From Photobacterium chitinilyticum (GTDB lineage Bacteria > Pseudomonadota > Gammaproteobacteria > Enterobacterales > Vibrionaceae), in NCBI RefSeq assembly GCF_004104355.1, contig NZ_RJLM01000007.1, positions 124,001-188,000 of the forward strand: a DNA stretch of 64,000 nucleotides, read 5' to 3'. This document shows, in pieces, positions 1 to 10,573 of the stretch (within the stretch, counting starts at the first letter, position 1; each line of letters opens with the position of its first letter). The translations under genes were made by a program, and so were the position numbers. Below the pieces are notes generated by a model, which did not search any database, was not told the DNA's origin, and worked only from the letters and a program-made list of their open reading frames with translations.

Positions 1-703
1 CCAATACTTTGCCTTCAATCCCCGCATCCTCGAGACGTCCCTCGATTTCGGCGTGGATCTTATTAATCATTTCTTTTCGGTTGCCGCGTGCAGAAGCCAC
101 CACTTCTTTCAGTACCCGATAGCGGTTAGGGTACAGCGCTTCAAAGCCCAGCTCTTCAAGCTCGGTTTTGATGTTGTGGATACCTAGGCGGTGGGCTAAC
201 GGAGAGAAAATCTCCAATGTCTCGCGGGCAATACGGCGGCGTTTGTCCGGACGCAGGGCGCCCAAGGTACGCATATTGTGCGTACGGTCAGCCAGCTTGA
301 TCAGAATGACACGGATATCATGGGCCATGGCCATGATCATCTTGCGGAAGTTCTCGGCTTGCGCTTCTTTGCGATCGCGGAACTTCAGTTTATCCAGCTT
401 CGATACCCCGTCGACCAGCTCGGCTACCGTAGAGCCGAAACGGCTGGCGAGATCGTCTTTGGTGACCTCGGTATCTTCGATAACGTCGTGGAGCAGAGCT
501 GCCATTAGCGTCTCGTAGTCGAGGCGCATTTCCGCAAGGATGCGGGCTACGGCAATCGGGTGGATAATGTATGGTTCGCCGCTTGAGCGGGTTTGCCCCT
601 CGTGGGCATCTCGCGCAACGAGATACGCCTGCCTGAGCGCCTCAATTTGAGACTCAGGCAGGTATTCGATTGCGACTTCTTTCAGGCTATCAAAAAGATA
701 CAA
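1..703 (-). CDS. spoT: Bifunctional (p)ppGpp synthetase/hydrolase SpoT, N-terminal part
   Basis: Makes and mainly degrades the stringent-response alarmone (p)ppGpp. The visible N-terminus (YLFDSLKEVAIEYLPESQ, later HEGQTRSSGEPYIIHP, then ALLHDVIEDT) is the HD hydrolase domain of RelA/SpoT proteins, with the metal-binding HD pair in LLHDVIED. The start is a TTG at 701-703, as in Escherichia coli spoT; no ATG fits the conserved start. The gene runs off the left edge, so the synthetase, TGS and ACT domains are not seen. It follows rpoZ after 18 bases, as part of the gmk-rpoZ-spoT run. Family identity is secure; the truncation is only the window boundary. Confidence 0.95.
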   Translation of the reverse strand, partial: MYLFDSLKEVAIEYLPESQIEALRQAYLVARDAHEGQTRSSGEPYIIHPIAVARILAEMRLDYETLMAALLHDVIEDTEVTKDDLASRFGSTVAELVDGVSKLDKLKFRDRKEAQAENFRKMIMAMAHDIRVILIKLADRTHNMRTLGALRPDKRRRIARETLEIFSPLAHRLGIHNIKTELEELGFEALYPNRYRVLKEVVASARGNRKEMINKIHAEIEGRLEDAGIEGKVL

Positions 704-721
704 TTCGCCCGGTTCCCTGAA

Positions 722-997
722 TTAACGGTGGTCGCCTGCAATAGCGCTAACAGCTGCTAGCTCTGCTGCTTCTTGCTCTTGAAGTTCCTGACGCTCGCGA
801 GCATCCAGGATATCTTTAGTGATCAGGCCTTCTTCGATTTCACGAAGTGCGATCACTGTATACTTATCGTTTTCTTCCGGAACCAGTGGATCCTTACCGC
901 CAGTTTGCATCTGACGAGCGCGGCGTGAAGCAATTTGGATCAGATCGAAACGGTTGCCAATTTTATCAACAGCGTCTTGAACGGTTACGCGTGCCAT
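722..997 (-). CDS. rpoZ: RNA polymerase omega subunit
   Basis: The small subunit that helps assemble and stabilise the beta' subunit of RNA polymerase and forms one of the ppGpp sites. It has 91 residues, the usual gammaproteobacterial length. It begins [19 protein letters not shown] and contains the conserved [12 protein letters not shown] segment. An acidic, alanine-rich tail (residues ~68-88) is typical. It lies between gmk (50 bases upstream) and spoT (18 bases downstream), the standard gmk-rpoZ-spoT arrangement that ties nucleotide supply to stringent control. Confidence 0.98.
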   Translation of the reverse strand: MARVTVQDAVDKIGNRFDLIQIASRRARQMQTGGKDPLVPEENDKYTVIALREIEEGLITKDILDARERQELQEQEAAELAAVSAIAGDHR

Positions 998-1047
998 GGA
1001 GGACTCCAGTGGTTATATATAAAAGAAGGAAAATTGTACAAAAATAC

Positions 1048-1677
<630 letters not shown>

Positions 1678-1833
1678 CTATTTCACTCAGTGATAGAAGG
1701 GCGCGCAGATTATCATGATCTGGGCACAATTGAAATTATCTGATTGCCTGAAAAATCATCTTTTTCAAACGCTATGGCCGTAATCTTAAGCCTAGATGGA
1801 TTTTGGCGTTGTGCCTGTGCGACGAAGGCTATC

Positions 1834-1863
1834 AAAAAAGGCAGTGTTCGCACTGCCTTTTTT
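1834..1863 (-). terminator. Intrinsic terminator after yicC
   Basis: GCAGTG / CACTGC stem with a four-base loop, flanked by A-rich and T-rich runs so that it works on either strand. It lies 17 bases past the stop of yicC and separates it from gmk. Confidence 0.85.
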
Positions 1864-1879
1864 ATCTCGCGAGTTGTGA

Positions 1880-2743
1880 CTATTCGATGTTCTGGATCTG
1901 CTCGCGCATCTGTTCAATCAAGACTTTCAGTTCAACGGCCGAAGCGGTGATATCGGTGCTGATGGACTTTGAGGCCAGGGTATTCGACTCGCGGTTGAAC
2001 TCCTGCATCATGAAATCAAGACGACGGCCGCAGGCGCCGCCTTTTTTCATGATCTTCTGGGTTTCTTTTACATGGGAGTCAAGGCGGTCCAGCTCTTCAG
2101 CGACATCGCTTTTTTGTGCCATCAGGATCAGCTCCTGCTCGATACGACCTGGGTCGACCTCAACTTTGGCCTCTTCAAAGCGGGTTGTCAGGCGTTCACG
2201 CTGCCAGCTGATGATTTCAGGCATTTGTTGGCGGACTTTCGCTGCTTCAATGGCGATGGCTTTCAGGCGCTGGTCAATCAGATCCTTCATGTTCTTGCCT
2301 TCGCTGGCACGTGCCGCGATGAAGTCATTGATGGCCTCGTCAAAACCGGCCAGCAGATCTTTGTTGATAGCATCCAGATCTTGCTCCGGAGCTTCCATTA
2401 CACCAGGCCAGTTCAGAACTTGGAATGGTCCGATATTGCCTTCGCCGGATGTTTCTTTTACCCACTTGGCAGCTTTGATAACCTGCTTGGCCAAATCTTC
2501 GTTGATGCTCAGTTCGCTGTTGGCGGCGGTATTGGCTTCAAAACGCAGGTTGCATTCCACTTTTCCGCGGGCCAGGCGCTTGCGGAAGCGCTCGCGCAGT
2601 ACAGGTTCCAAGCCTCGGAATTGTTCTGGCATACGCAGGTACGTTTCCAGATAACGCTGATTGACAGAACGAATTTCCCAAACGGCAGTGCCCCAGTCGC
2701 CTTTTACTTCACGACGGGCATAGGCGGTCATGCTATGGATCAT
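1880..2743 (-). CDS. yicC: YicC-family endoribonuclease
   Basis: Member of the YicC family, 287 residues as usual. The N-terminal YicC-like domain starts MIHSMTAYAR and carries EIRSVNQRYLE; the C-terminal DUF1732 domain ends with GRRLDFMMQEFNRESNT. E. coli YicC has been reported as an RNA endonuclease linked to small-RNA decay; that function is transferred from the family and not shown here. It is divergent from rph across a ~255-base gap, the conserved yicC/rph arrangement. Confidence 0.93.
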   Translation of the reverse strand: MIHSMTAYARREVKGDWGTAVWEIRSVNQRYLETYLRMPEQFRGLEPVLRERFRKRLARGKVECNLRFEANTAANSELSINEDLAKQVIKAAKWVKETSGEGNIGPFQVLNWPGVMEAPEQDLDAINKDLLAGFDEAINDFIAARASEGKNMKDLIDQRLKAIAIEAAKVRQQMPEIISWQRERLTTRFEEAKVEVDPGRIEQELILMAQKSDVAEELDRLDSHVKETQKIMKKGGACGRRLDFMMQEFNRESNTLASKSISTDITASAVELKVLIEQMREQIQNIE

Positions 2744-2998
2744 TGGCTGATGGCCCTTTTTATATGATGGAATGTAACTACTTATTAGGCTTACGGCTAT
2801 AAAGCAGGAAGCAAAATAGAAAGGATAGGTGCGTAGTTACCGGATAGTGCTGATTATACTCACCATTCCGAACAAAAGAAATGAAGTGCTACGTTAGGCT
2901 TTTATTTCGCAACCCGCAGTATAGGGATTAACGTGCACTGCGTCTGAGAACTGGCTATAATCGCCGGTTAATGTAGCCCAGCTAAAGGTAAAGTCCCG

Positions 2999-3715
2999 AT
3001 GCGTCCAAGCGGAAGAAGCACCAGTCAAGTACGTCCTATTACGATCACTCGTAATTTCACAGCACATGCTGAAGGTTCAGTATTAGTCGAGTTCGGCGAT
3101 ACGAAAGTGATCTGTACAGCAAGTGTAGAAGAAAATGTACCCCGCTGGTTAAAAGGCAAAGGACAGGGTTGGGTAACGGCTGAATACGGTATGCTGCCGC
3201 GCGCAACGCATTCGCGTAACCGCCGTGAGGCTGCCAGCGGCAAGCAAGGCGGCCGTACCATGGAAATCCAGCGCCTGATCGCTCGTAGTCTTCGCGCTGC
3301 GGTTGATTTGGAAGCGCTGGGCGAGCAGATGATCACGGTTGACTGTGATGTTATCCAGGCGGATGGCGGTACCCGTACCGCATCGATTACCGGTGCGATG
3401 GTTGCTCTGGTTGATGCCATCAACTATATGATCGAGAAAGGTCTGCTTAAGGAAAGCCCGCTGAAGGGAATGGTTGCTGCCGTGTCGGTGGGCATCTATA
3501 ACGGCGAGCCAATCTGTGATCTGGAATATGTCGAAGATTCTGCTGCCGAGACCGACATGAACGTGGTGATGACCGAAGAAGGCAAGATGATCGAAATTCA
3601 GGGCACCGCGGAGGGCGAGGCCTTTAGCCACGAAGAATTACTGGCAATGCTGGCCCTGGCAAAGGACGGCATTGACGACATTATCGGCGTTCAGAAGCGA
3701 GCGTTGGAAAATTAA
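2999..3715 (+). CDS. rph: Ribonuclease PH
   Basis: Phosphorolytic 3'-5' exoribonuclease that trims tRNA 3' ends. The 238-residue product matches E. coli RNase PH along its length, with the start [17 protein letters not shown], the active-site stretch around [17 protein letters not shown], and the phosphate-binding [17 protein letters not shown] region. Unlike the frameshifted rph of E. coli K-12, this copy is intact. It is followed by a strong terminator and then pyrE, the conserved rph-pyrE pair. Confidence 0.97.
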   Translation: MRPSGRSTSQVRPITITRNFTAHAEGSVLVEFGDTKVICTASVEENVPRWLKGKGQGWVTAEYGMLPRATHSRNRREAASGKQGGRTMEIQRLIARSLRAAVDLEALGEQMITVDCDVIQADGGTRTASITGAMVALVDAINYMIEKGLLKESPLKGMVAAVSVGIYNGEPICDLEYVEDSAAETDMNVVMTEEGKMIEIQGTAEGEAFSHEELLAMLALAKDGIDDIIGVQKRALEN

Positions 3716-3722
3716 TTATTGA

Positions 3723-3748
3723 GCGACTCTATTGAGTCGCTTTTTTTT
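3723..3748 (+). terminator. Intrinsic terminator/attenuator between rph and pyrE
   Basis: GCGACTC / GAGTCGC stem, four-base loop, then a run of T. It lies in the rph-pyrE gap. In E. coli this position holds the pyrE attenuator, which responds to UTP level through coupled translation of rph; the same role is plausible here because the hairpin starts only 8 bases after the rph stop. Confidence 0.85.
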
Positions 3749-3829
3749 GTCTAAATTTTGGTGATGCAGTCAATCAGCAAGGTTTGGAATCTGTGTAGCA
3801 GCACAACTATAGAAAAAAAAGGAGAAACC

Positions 3830-4471
3830 ATGAAAGCATATCAGCGTCAGTTCATCGAATTCGCCCTGGAAAAAGGTGTTCTTAAGTTTGGTGAGTTTAC
3901 TCTGAAATCTGGCCGCAAGAGCCCGTACTTTTTTAATGCGGGATTGTTCAATACAGGTCGTGACTTAGCGCGCCTTGGCCGTTTTTACGCTGAAGCTTTA
4001 GTGGATGCCGGTATCGACTACGATGTACTGTTTGGTCCTGCGTACAAGGGGATCCCGATTGCGACAACGACAGCGGTGGCACTGGCGGATCATCATGATG
4101 TCGATACGCCTTATTGTTTCAACCGCAAAGAAGCCAAAGCACACGGCGAGGGCGGTAACTTGGTCGGCAGCGAACTGGAAGGTCGTATTATGCTGGTTGA
4201 TGATGTGATCACGGCCGGTACGGCAATCCGTGAGTCGATGGAAATCATCAAGGCCAACGGTGCGGATTTGGCCGGTGTACTGGTTGCGATTGACCGTCAG
4301 GAGAAAGGCAAGGGCGAGCTGTCGGCGATTCAGGAAGTCGAGCGTGACTTCGGCTGTGCGGTGATCTCCATTGTTTCGCTGGGTGATGTAGTCAGCTACC
4401 TGGAAGAGCAGGACGGCATGGAGACACACCTTGGTGCGGTGAAGGCGTACCGTGCGGAATACGGGGTGTAA
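3830..4471 (+). CDS. pyrE: Orotate phosphoribosyltransferase
   Basis: Joins orotate with PRPP to give OMP in de novo pyrimidine synthesis. The PRPP loop [10 protein letters not shown] lies at residues 123-132; GPAYKGIP (69-76) and the flexible-loop region around [12 protein letters not shown] (98-109) are also present. The chosen ATG gives 213 residues, as in E. coli, and has a strong AAAAGGAGAAACC ribosome site; an in-frame GTG 72 bases upstream is open but would add an unneeded N-terminus. A hairpin after rph could attenuate it. Confidence 0.97.
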   Translation: MKAYQRQFIEFALEKGVLKFGEFTLKSGRKSPYFFNAGLFNTGRDLARLGRFYAEALVDAGIDYDVLFGPAYKGIPIATTTAVALADHHDVDTPYCFNRKEAKAHGEGGNLVGSELEGRIMLVDDVITAGTAIRESMEIIKANGADLAGVLVAIDRQEKGKGELSAIQEVERDFGCAVISIVSLGDVVSYLEEQDGMETHLGAVKAYRAEYGV

Positions 4472-4497
4472 GAGAAGTTCTAGGAAGGGGTAAAGCT

Positions 4498-4537
4498 TAA
4501 CCCCCTCCCGGCCTCTCCCTTGAAAAATGGGAGGAGC
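4498..4537. repeat. GC-rich imperfect palindrome, possible dispersed REP-like element
   Basis: CCCCCTCCCGGCCTCTCCCTT and then TGGGAGGAGC around a short A-rich loop, giving a C-rich / G-rich hairpin of about eight pairs with one bulge. It sits in the pyrE-slmA gap and is unlike the bases around it. From memory, similar 'CCCCTCCC...GGGGAGGAGC' units occur scattered between genes of marine gammaproteobacteria. Only one copy is seen in this window. Confidence 0.5.
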
Positions 4538-4580
4538 AAAAATTGCGTACTATTGAGTTTGCAGTGGTCGTATAAACTAA

Positions 4581-4612
4581 AAAAGCGAGAGGTATCTGCC
4601 TCTCGCTTTTTT
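4581..4612. terminator. Bidirectional terminator between pyrE and slmA
   Basis: GCGAGAGG / CCTCTCGC stem with a six-base loop, A-run on the left and T-run on the right. It sits between the convergent ends of pyrE and slmA and can serve both. Confidence 0.88.
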
Positions 4613-4648
4613 ATTTCGACACTTGCGCCTCGAAACTCGGCTCTGGAC

Positions 4649-5239
4649 TTAACCTAATTCCGCACTCAGCAGTCGCCAGTAGTCGTCAAAGCTTTCGGTC
4701 GGTTTGTACTTGAAGTTTGAACGTACGAAGCGGTTCAGGCTGCCTTCTACCTGACCAAGTAACTGTGCAGCCAGGATACTTTCATCCACAGGGAAGCCTT
4801 TGCCTTCTCGCAGCTTGCGCTCGCGTAGGATTTGGCGTAGCTGGGTTTCGATGCGCTCAAACAGTTGGTTGATACGCGCCTGGAGGCGGTCTTGCTCGAA
4901 CATCAGAGCATGACCGGTCATAATACGCGTCAGGCCGGGGTTGCGTTCTGCAAAGCCCAGGATCAGCTGCAATACCATCCGCAGGCGGTTGAGGGTGTCT
5001 TTCTCGTCATCGAGGATACGATTGATACGTGTGGTGATTGAGTCTTCGATGAATTCAATCAACCCTTCGAACATCCGTGCCTTGCTCGGGAAATGGCGGT
5101 ACAGGGCGGCTTCGGAAACACCAACCTGTGCTGCCAGCTTGGCGGTAGTAATACGTTGGCTGCCCTGGGCAGACTCCAGCATTTGCGCCAGCGCTTGCAA
5201 AATTTCTTCGCGGCGATTGTTTTTTTTGTTGCCAGCCAT
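4649..5239 (-). CDS. slmA: Nucleoid occlusion factor SlmA
   Basis: TetR-fold DNA-binding protein that, when bound to its sites on the chromosome, blocks FtsZ ring assembly over the nucleoid. It has 196 residues; the N-terminal helix-turn-helix spans about residues 29-50 ([20 protein letters not shown]), and the C-terminal half ([22 protein letters not shown] and on) is the dimer and FtsZ-contact region, highly conserved in SlmA. It is next to dut-coaBC, the standard neighbourhood in enterics and vibrios, which separates it from ordinary TetR repressors. Confidence 0.96.
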   Translation of the reverse strand: MAGNKKNNRREEILQALAQMLESAQGSQRITTAKLAAQVGVSEAALYRHFPSKARMFEGLIEFIEDSITTRINRILDDEKDTLNRLRMVLQLILGFAERNPGLTRIMTGHALMFEQDRLQARINQLFERIETQLRQILRERKLREGKGFPVDESILAAQLLGQVEGSLNRFVRSNFKYKPTESFDDYWRLLSAELG

Positions 5240-5369
5240 GAATAACCGTTCCTTTTCGAAATGAGTCTGTCATCAGGCAGTTTGTAGCCTGCCGATCAAA
5301 CCCGCTTATCTTAGCGATGCAGCCGCGCTGTGAAAAGCACTGGCTGCAGATACTGATCTCTTTATCGAC

Positions 5370-5401
5370 AAAAAAAGCTCAACCTGAAGAGGCGAGCTTT
5401 A
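5370..5401 (-). terminator. Intrinsic terminator after dut
   Basis: Read on the minus strand: GCTC and CCT pair with AGG and GAGC around a CTTC loop, followed by seven T. It lies about 65 bases past the dut stop, before slmA. Confidence 0.7.
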
Positions 5402-5466
5402 TATTTGATCTCATTCGACTAATTCGTCATCAGCTGATAGCGAATGTCTGCCTGCCAATAGGACGC

Positions 5467-5922
5467 TTAGCGGCGGCCGGAGTGGCCGAACCCACCTTCG
5501 CCGCGATCACTGGTATCAAAGTCAGAGACGATATTGAAGTCGGCCTGTACCACAGGGACAAAGACTAGTTGGGCGATACGGTCGCCCGGTTCAATGGTAA
5601 AGGTGCTGTGGCCCCGGTTCCAAACCGATACCATTAGCTGGCCCTGATAGTCTGAGTCGATAAGGCCGACCAGATTCCCCAGGACGATACCGTGCTTATG
5701 GCCAAGTCCCGAGCGAGGCAGAATAGTTGCTGCCAGACTTGGATCGGCAATATGGATAGCAAGGCCTGTGGGTATCAGGTGCGTTTGGCCGGGCTCAACG
5801 GTGAGCGCCTCATCCAGGCAAGCACGTAGGTCGAGGCCAGCAGACCCTTCCGTCGCATAGGCAGGAAGCGGAAATTCATTCCCGACGCGCGGGTCGAGGA
5901 TTTTCAGGTCAATCTTATTCAT
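5467..5922 (-). CDS. dut: dUTP diphosphatase (dUTPase)
   Basis: Hydrolyses dUTP to dUMP and pyrophosphate, keeping uracil out of DNA and feeding thymidylate synthesis. The 151-residue protein shows the five motifs of trimeric dUTPases: AGLDLRA (29-35), [21 protein letters not shown] with the catalytic Asp, GDRIAQL, and the C-terminal glycine-rich [11 protein letters not shown]. Its ATG overlaps the stop of coaBC by four bases, so the two are translationally coupled. Confidence 0.97.
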   Translation of the reverse strand: MNKIDLKILDPRVGNEFPLPAYATEGSAGLDLRACLDEALTVEPGQTHLIPTGLAIHIADPSLAATILPRSGLGHKHGIVLGNLVGLIDSDYQGQLMVSVWNRGHSTFTIEPGDRIAQLVFVPVVQADFNIVSDFDTSDRGEGGFGHSGRR

Positions 5923-7148
5923 GCTTGTTTCTCTTTATCTAGTTTCTCTTTATACAGTGCAATGATTTCACTGATCAGCTGCTGTCCGAGATCGTGTTTT
6001 GGCGCGAGGGGCAGGGCTTTGTCACCATCAGCCCAGAATAAGTGCAGGGCATTGCTGTCGCTGTTAAATCCCTGGCCTTGCTGGGACACATCATTGGCAC
6101 AGATTAAATCCAGGTTTTTGCGGCTGAGCTTGCCGCGGGCATATTGTTCGATATCCTGAGTCTCTGCCGCAAAGCCGACAGTGAACGGACGTTGCCTGGT
6201 CAGCCCTGCCACGCTAGCTACGATATCCGGATTTTTGATCAGCCGAAGGATCATTTCATCCTCGCCGGACTTTTTTTTCATTTTCTGAGAGGCGATCTCT
6301 GCCGGACGAAAATCGGCAACAGCGGCACAGGAGATGAAGATATCGTGGTTGGTTGCGGCCTCAAGGGCTGCCTGGTGCATCTGCTCGGCGCTTTCAGTAT
6401 TGATACGAGCGACGTTCGCAGGGGCGGGCAGATTGACCGGGCCGCTGATCAGGGTGATTTGTGCACCGCGTTTGGCTGCGGCTTCGGCAATGGCGTAACC
6501 CATTTTGCCTGAACTGTGGTTGGTCAGGTAGCGAACCGGGTCGATGGCTTCTCGGGTCGGGCCGGCAGTGATAGCTATTTTGACATTACACAAGTCGGCT
6601 GGCTGAAAGAAAGCCTCGGCATGATGAACCAGCTGCATCGGCTCAAGCATCCGTCCCGGACCGACATCGCCACAGGCCTGCTCGCCGCTGCCCGGTCCCC
6701 AGATAGGGAAACCTCGGCGTTTTAGGGTCGCAAGGTTTTCCTGTGTTGCGACGTTAAGGTACATCTGCTGGTTCATTGCAGGAGCCACGGCGACAGGTGA
6801 GTCGCTGGCAAGGCATAGGGTGGATAACAAATCATTGCCCATTCCGGCGCTGATGCGGGCAATCAGGTCGGCAGTCGCCGGTGCCAGCAGTATCAGGTCG
6901 GCCCATTTACCCAGCTCGATATGGCCCATCGATGCCTCGGCTGCGGGATCGAAAAGGCTATCAGAGACAGGATATCCCGAGACCGCCTGCATGGTCAGCG
7001 GAGTAATAAACTCCTGGGCGGCCTTGGTCATCACGATACGCACCTCGGCACCGCGCTCTATTAAACGGCGTGTCAGCTCTGCACACTTATAAGCTGCAAT
7101 TCCGCCGCTGATCCCCAGAAGTATTTTTTTTCCTGCCAGTGTTTGCAT
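5919..7148 (-). CDS. coaBC: Phosphopantothenoylcysteine synthetase/decarboxylase
   Basis: Bifunctional coenzyme A enzyme. The N-terminal CoaC part (residues 1-~185) is a flavoprotein decarboxylase, with [10 protein letters not shown] at the start, the catalytic His in MGHIELG, the PAMN motif, and Cys in [13 protein letters not shown]. The C-terminal CoaB part (about 190-409) couples cysteine to phosphopantothenate and starts [25 protein letters not shown]. Its length of 409 is normal. Divergent from the chemoreceptor gene; it overlaps dut by four bases. Confidence 0.96.
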   Translation of the reverse strand: MQTLAGKKILLGISGGIAAYKCAELTRRLIERGAEVRIVMTKAAQEFITPLTMQAVSGYPVSDSLFDPAAEASMGHIELGKWADLILLAPATADLIARISAGMGNDLLSTLCLASDSPVAVAPAMNQQMYLNVATQENLATLKRRGFPIWGPGSGEQACGDVGPGRMLEPMQLVHHAEAFFQPADLCNVKIAITAGPTREAIDPVRYLTNHSSGKMGYAIAEAAAKRGAQITLISGPVNLPAPANVARINTESAEQMHQAALEAATNHDIFISCAAVADFRPAEIASQKMKKKSGEDEMILRLIKNPDIVASVAGLTRQRPFTVGFAAETQDIEQYARGKLSRKNLDLICANDVSQQGQGFNSDSNALHLFWADGDKALPLAPKHDLGQQLISEIIALYKEKLDKEKQA

Positions 7149-7375
7149 TGTTCTGCCTGTCTGTCTCTGTGAGCCTATTCAATCTGGTCAACAAGATAGC
7201 ACAAAGGACATGAGATTCACCGTTCGAGATCAAGCGACAATCAGGATGGAGTGCAAGTTTTTGTTGTTAATCAAGCTCTTTATTACTAAGTATGCTGCCT
7301 CTGTCATGGAATAATTTTTCGCTGTTCATAGGATAAATATGAATAACATTCAAATTTAAACAGGACGAACCTCAA

Positions 7376-9049
7376 ATGGAATTACGTTGTCGAAGTAAAT
7401 TATTGTTGCTGGTTTTGTTACCTGTACTGCTTGTTGCCACCCTAGTTAACCTTGTGTATCTAAGTGAACAAAAAGCAAACCTCGACGAGCAAGTTGTGAC
7501 TTACCGGGATCAGATTTTGACCTTGAAAAAGGAGGAATTAAAAGGCGCCATTCAGCTGGCCCGAACGGCGGTGGAAGATCTTTACGAGGGGGATCGCGAT
7601 GGTGAGAACATTGCGGCGGCCAAAAAAATCCTTAAGGCAATGCGCTTTGGCGGTGACGGCTATTTTTTTGCCTATGACTCTAAAGGCATCAATACCATGC
7701 ACGCAGCCCTGCCGAAACTGGAAGGTAAGAACCTGATTGATGTGGTGGATGAGAATGGTGTCAGGGTGATTGCTGGACTGATTGATACCGCCAAGCAAGG
7801 TGATGGATATTTAAATTTCAGTTGGCACAAACCGTCGATAAATGGCACGGCACCGAAGCTTGGGTATGCAGAATACCTTCCGAACTGGGACTGGGTGCTG
7901 GCAACGGGTGTTTATATTGATGAAATTGATGTCGATGTTGCACATTTTGAGATACAGACTCAGGCGAAGTTCGAGAAGCAGCTATGGCTGTCTCTGGGGA
8001 TTACTGCGGCTGTCATTCTCCTGACCAGCATCGTTGTTATCTGGGTGACTGGTCGTGCGATCAAGCCGTTAAACCATATGGTGCAGGCATTGGAGCTAAT
8101 TGCGGCTGGTGGTGGTGATCTCACGGCACGGCTGGCGGTCACCAGCGGTGATGAAATCGGTGAGCTGGCGACGGCTTTTAATGGCTTTATGGCTAAGCTT
8201 CAGCAGCTGATTGGCGAAATTCAGCAAGTGACAGAACATGTTGACCTGGCATCGCACACCTTGCAGCAGCAATTTACAGTTGCAGGGAACCAGATGGAGC
8301 AGCACAGCCGAGAAACCGAGCAGGTTGTTGCAGCGGTATCTGAAATGAGTGCATCAGCCCGTGAAGTGGCTGCCAACACCGTCCATACTGCGACTGCAAC
8401 CCAGGAAGCGGCGGATCAAACCGTGTCGGCCCAGAACGAGGTGGACACGGTGGTTCACGGTATCGAGCAACTGGCCGAAAACGTAGATAATGCCGGGCAG
8501 GCTATGGCCGTACTCAATGAGCAGGCCGGTCGAATCAACTCTGTGCTAACGGTGATTGGCGACATAGCCGATCAGACAAACCTGCTGGCGTTGAATGCGG
8601 CGATAGAGGCTGCCAGAGCGGGAGAGCAGGGCCGTGGTTTTGCCGTGGTTGCCGATGAGGTTCGCTCGTTGGCTGGACGGACACAGCAGAGTACGGAAGA
8701 AATAAATCAGATGCTTAGTGAATTACAGACAGGGACTCGGAAAGCCGTTGATGCGATGCAGATCAGCCAGAACCGTAGCCAAGAAACCTTGGTAGAGTCT
8801 CAAAATATTACTACAAGTTTGCGTTTGGTAAATGAGGCGGTTGTCAATATAAATGCTATGGGGACCCAGACGGCGACAGCGGCAGAGGAGCAGAGTAATG
8901 TTTCAGAGGAAATTAATACCAACTTAATGTCGATCCAGCAGATTTTAACTGATTTGGTCGATGCTCTTTCTGGCACTCAGACCACCACCACGCAGCTCGC
9001 CGCTTCTGGGGAGCGGATGCGTGAGCTCGTAGGGCGGTTTAGGCTGTAA
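7376..9049 (+). CDS. Methyl-accepting chemotaxis protein with single Cache sensor
   Basis: Transmembrane chemoreceptor of 557 residues. The order is: TM1 (~9-28), a periplasmic sensor of single-Cache type ([13 protein letters not shown] around residues 93-105; later [16 protein letters not shown]), TM2 (~204-225), HAMP (~226-280), and the cytoplasmic signalling helix bundle whose hairpin tip is [20 protein letters not shown], the site that contacts CheA and CheW. No C-terminal CheR pentapeptide is present. Cache chemoreceptors of this kind often sense small organic acids, but the ligand cannot be read. No chemotaxis genes adjoin it; V. cholerae has an mcp at the same locus between coaBC and radC. 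Confidence 0.93.
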   Translation: MELRCRSKLLLLVLLPVLLVATLVNLVYLSEQKANLDEQVVTYRDQILTLKKEELKGAIQLARTAVEDLYEGDRDGENIAAAKKILKAMRFGGDGYFFAYDSKGINTMHAALPKLEGKNLIDVVDENGVRVIAGLIDTAKQGDGYLNFSWHKPSINGTAPKLGYAEYLPNWDWVLATGVYIDEIDVDVAHFEIQTQAKFEKQLWLSLGITAAVILLTSIVVIWVTGRAIKPLNHMVQALELIAAGGGDLTARLAVTSGDEIGELATAFNGFMAKLQQLIGEIQQVTEHVDLASHTLQQQFTVAGNQMEQHSRETEQVVAAVSEMSASAREVAANTVHTATATQEAADQTVSAQNEVDTVVHGIEQLAENVDNAGQAMAVLNEQAGRINSVLTVIGDIADQTNLLALNAAIEAARAGEQGRGFAVVADEVRSLAGRTQQSTEEINQMLSELQTGTRKAVDAMQISQNRSQETLVESQNITTSLRLVNEAVVNINAMGTQTATAAEEQSNVSEEINTNLMSIQQILTDLVDALSGTQTTTTQLAASGERMRELVGRFRL

Positions 9050-9154
9050 TGCAACCCAGGTGCTTTTTTGCGAAGGTTTTCTCACAAGCAGCGGCAAGTT
9101 CTTGTCTTGTAGTCGATAAAGTCCTCTTCTGTAGCTAATTACAGGAGAGACTCT

Positions 9155-9829
9155 ATGTCTTTGAAGCAGTTACCACCGGCTTCCCGCCCGCGGGAAAAGC
9201 TATTGTCCCATGGGCCAGAAGCATTAACCGATGCCGAGTTGCTGGCGATATTCCTGCGTACCGGTATCGCTGGCATGAATGCCGTCGAGCTGGCGACCTA
9301 CCTTCTGGAGCAGTTTGGCTCGTTACGTGCTTTGCTGGCGGCAAGCAAGGACGATTTTTGTCAGCATAAAGGGTTGGGGCCTGCCAAATATGCCTTGCTT
9401 CAGGCAGTTTTGGCGATGAGCCACCGGCATTTTGAAGAAACATTGAAAAAAGAAGATGCTCTTACCAGCCCTGCACATACCCGCCGCTATCTTAGTCAAA
9501 AGTTACGAGATAGGCACCGCGAAGCGTTTTACGTATTGTTTTTGGATAACCAGCATCGGGTGCTGACTGGAGAGGTACTTTTTGAAGGAACAATTGACTC
9601 CGCAAGCGTTTATCCGCGAGAAGTTGTAAAAAGATCACTGGAACTTAATGCAGCCGCGCTCATTTTAGCGCATAATCACCCGTCAGGCGTAGCAGAGCCG
9701 AGTCAGGCAGATCGTCGAATTACACGAAGAATCAGCGATGCGCTGGCCTTGGTCGATATTCGCATCCTAGATCATTTTGTTGTAGGTGATGGAGAGATTG
9801 TTTCTTTCGCCGAGCGGAATTGGCTATAA
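9155..9829 (+). CDS. radC: RadC/JAMM-domain protein
   Basis: Member of the RadC family, 224 residues. The N-terminal part has a UPF0758 / helix-hairpin-helix segment ([28 protein letters not shown]), and the C-terminal part is a JAMM metalloprotease-like domain with Glu in [14 protein letters not shown] and a later Asp. The family's role is unclear; the old link with DNA repair in E. coli was later withdrawn. The start has AGGAG (9144-9148) upstream. It precedes rpmB-rpmG, the conserved coaBC..radC-rpmBG order. Confidence 0.95.
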   Translation: MSLKQLPPASRPREKLLSHGPEALTDAELLAIFLRTGIAGMNAVELATYLLEQFGSLRALLAASKDDFCQHKGLGPAKYALLQAVLAMSHRHFEETLKKEDALTSPAHTRRYLSQKLRDRHREAFYVLFLDNQHRVLTGEVLFEGTIDSASVYPREVVKRSLELNAAALILAHNHPSGVAEPSQADRRITRRISDALALVDIRILDHFVVGDGEIVSFAERNWL

Positions 9830-9875
9830 AATAGCCAAAATTCGATCAAAAAGTTGAGAAAGGACTGCTCGGGAC

Positions 9876-9904
9876 TTGAGCAACTGGTTTTGACTTAGTA
9901 TAAT
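9876..9904 (+). promoter_or_regulatory. Sigma-70 promoter of rpmB-rpmG
   Basis: TTGAGC (9876-9881), 17-base spacer, then a perfect TATAAT (9899-9904). The bases after the -10 are GC-rich (GCGCGACC), the discriminator type found at promoters of ribosomal genes that are repressed by ppGpp. It is placed about 100 bases before rpmB. Confidence 0.8.
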
Positions 9905-10002
9905 GCGCGACCTTTGATAGCTGTGGTTATATGTAAAAAGTTTTTTTTGCATTGAATTAACCACGGTAGATATCGAGCTGAAACGATTTGGAGAAGACAG
10001 TA

Positions 10003-10239
10003 ATGTCCCGAGTATGCCAAGTAACTGGTAAGCGTCCTGTAACGGGTAACAACCGTTCACACGCACGTAATGCCACCAAGCGTCGTTTTCTGCCGAACCT
10101 GCAAACTCATCGTTTCTGGGTAGAAAGCGAAAAACGCTTCGTTAAACTACGCCTTTCTGCGAAAGGTATGCGTATCATTGACAAGAAAGGTATCGATACC
10201 GTTCTTGCAGATATGCGTACTCGCGGCGAGAACGTTTAA
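10003..10239 (+). CDS. rpmB: 50S ribosomal protein L28
   Basis: Large-subunit ribosomal protein of 78 residues, beginning [21 protein letters not shown] and rich in Lys and Arg. The start used here matches the family's fixed N-terminus and has GGAGAAGAC about 6 bases upstream; an upstream in-frame TTG would only add five residues and overlap that site. It is followed after 13 bases by rpmG, the conserved rpmBG operon, driven by the promoter at 9876-9904. Confidence 0.98.
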   Translation: MSRVCQVTGKRPVTGNNRSHARNATKRRFLPNLQTHRFWVESEKRFVKLRLSAKGMRIIDKKGIDTVLADMRTRGENV

Positions 10240-10252
10240 GAGGATTTGAACA

Positions 10253-10420
10253 ATGGCTAAAGGCATTCGTGAGAAGATCCGTCTAGTATCATCTGCTGGT
10301 ACAGGCCACTTCTACACTACCGACAAAAACAAGCGTAACATGCCAGGTAAATTCGAGATCAAGAAATTTGATCCTGTAGTTCGCAAGCACGTTATGTACA
10401 AAGAAGCTAAAATCAAGTAA
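10253..10420 (+). CDS. rpmG: 50S ribosomal protein L33, zinc-free form
   Basis: Large-subunit protein of 55 residues ([20 protein letters not shown] to VMYKEAKIK). It has no cysteine, so it is the zinc-independent C-minus paralogue and not the four-Cys form. GAGGATTTGAAC supplies the ribosome site. It closes the rpmBG operon and is followed within ~25 bases by a clear terminator. In contrast, L31 in this window (rpmE) keeps all four zinc cysteines. Confidence 0.97.
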   Translation: MAKGIREKIRLVSSAGTGHFYTTDKNKRNMPGKFEIKKFDPVVRKHVMYKEAKIK

Positions 10421-10442
10421 TTGATTTTTTCTATTCTTTGAT

Positions 10443-10471
10443 AAAAACCCGGCTTTATGCTGGGTTTTTTT
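10443..10471 (+). terminator. Intrinsic terminator of rpmBG
   Basis: CCCGGC / GCTGGG stem with one G-T pair and a TTTAT loop, preceded by A5 and followed by T7. Confidence 0.88.
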
Positions 10472-10573
10472 ATGTCTGCAGTTTGCTGCTGGCTGTGCTT
10501 CCTCTATATCATGCGAACGCTGCTTTGGTGTTATATTCATAGAGTAGTCAAACTGAGAAATAAAGGAATAACT

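Noticed and set aside
1803-2654. Long open frame opposite yicC
   Set aside because: Ser/Arg-rich translation typical of the antisense of a GC-balanced gene; yicC on the other strand is fully conserved.
10457-10573. N-terminal extension of the unknown protein before mutM
   Set aside because: It would start inside the rpmG terminator; the ATG at 10574 has a good ribosome site.
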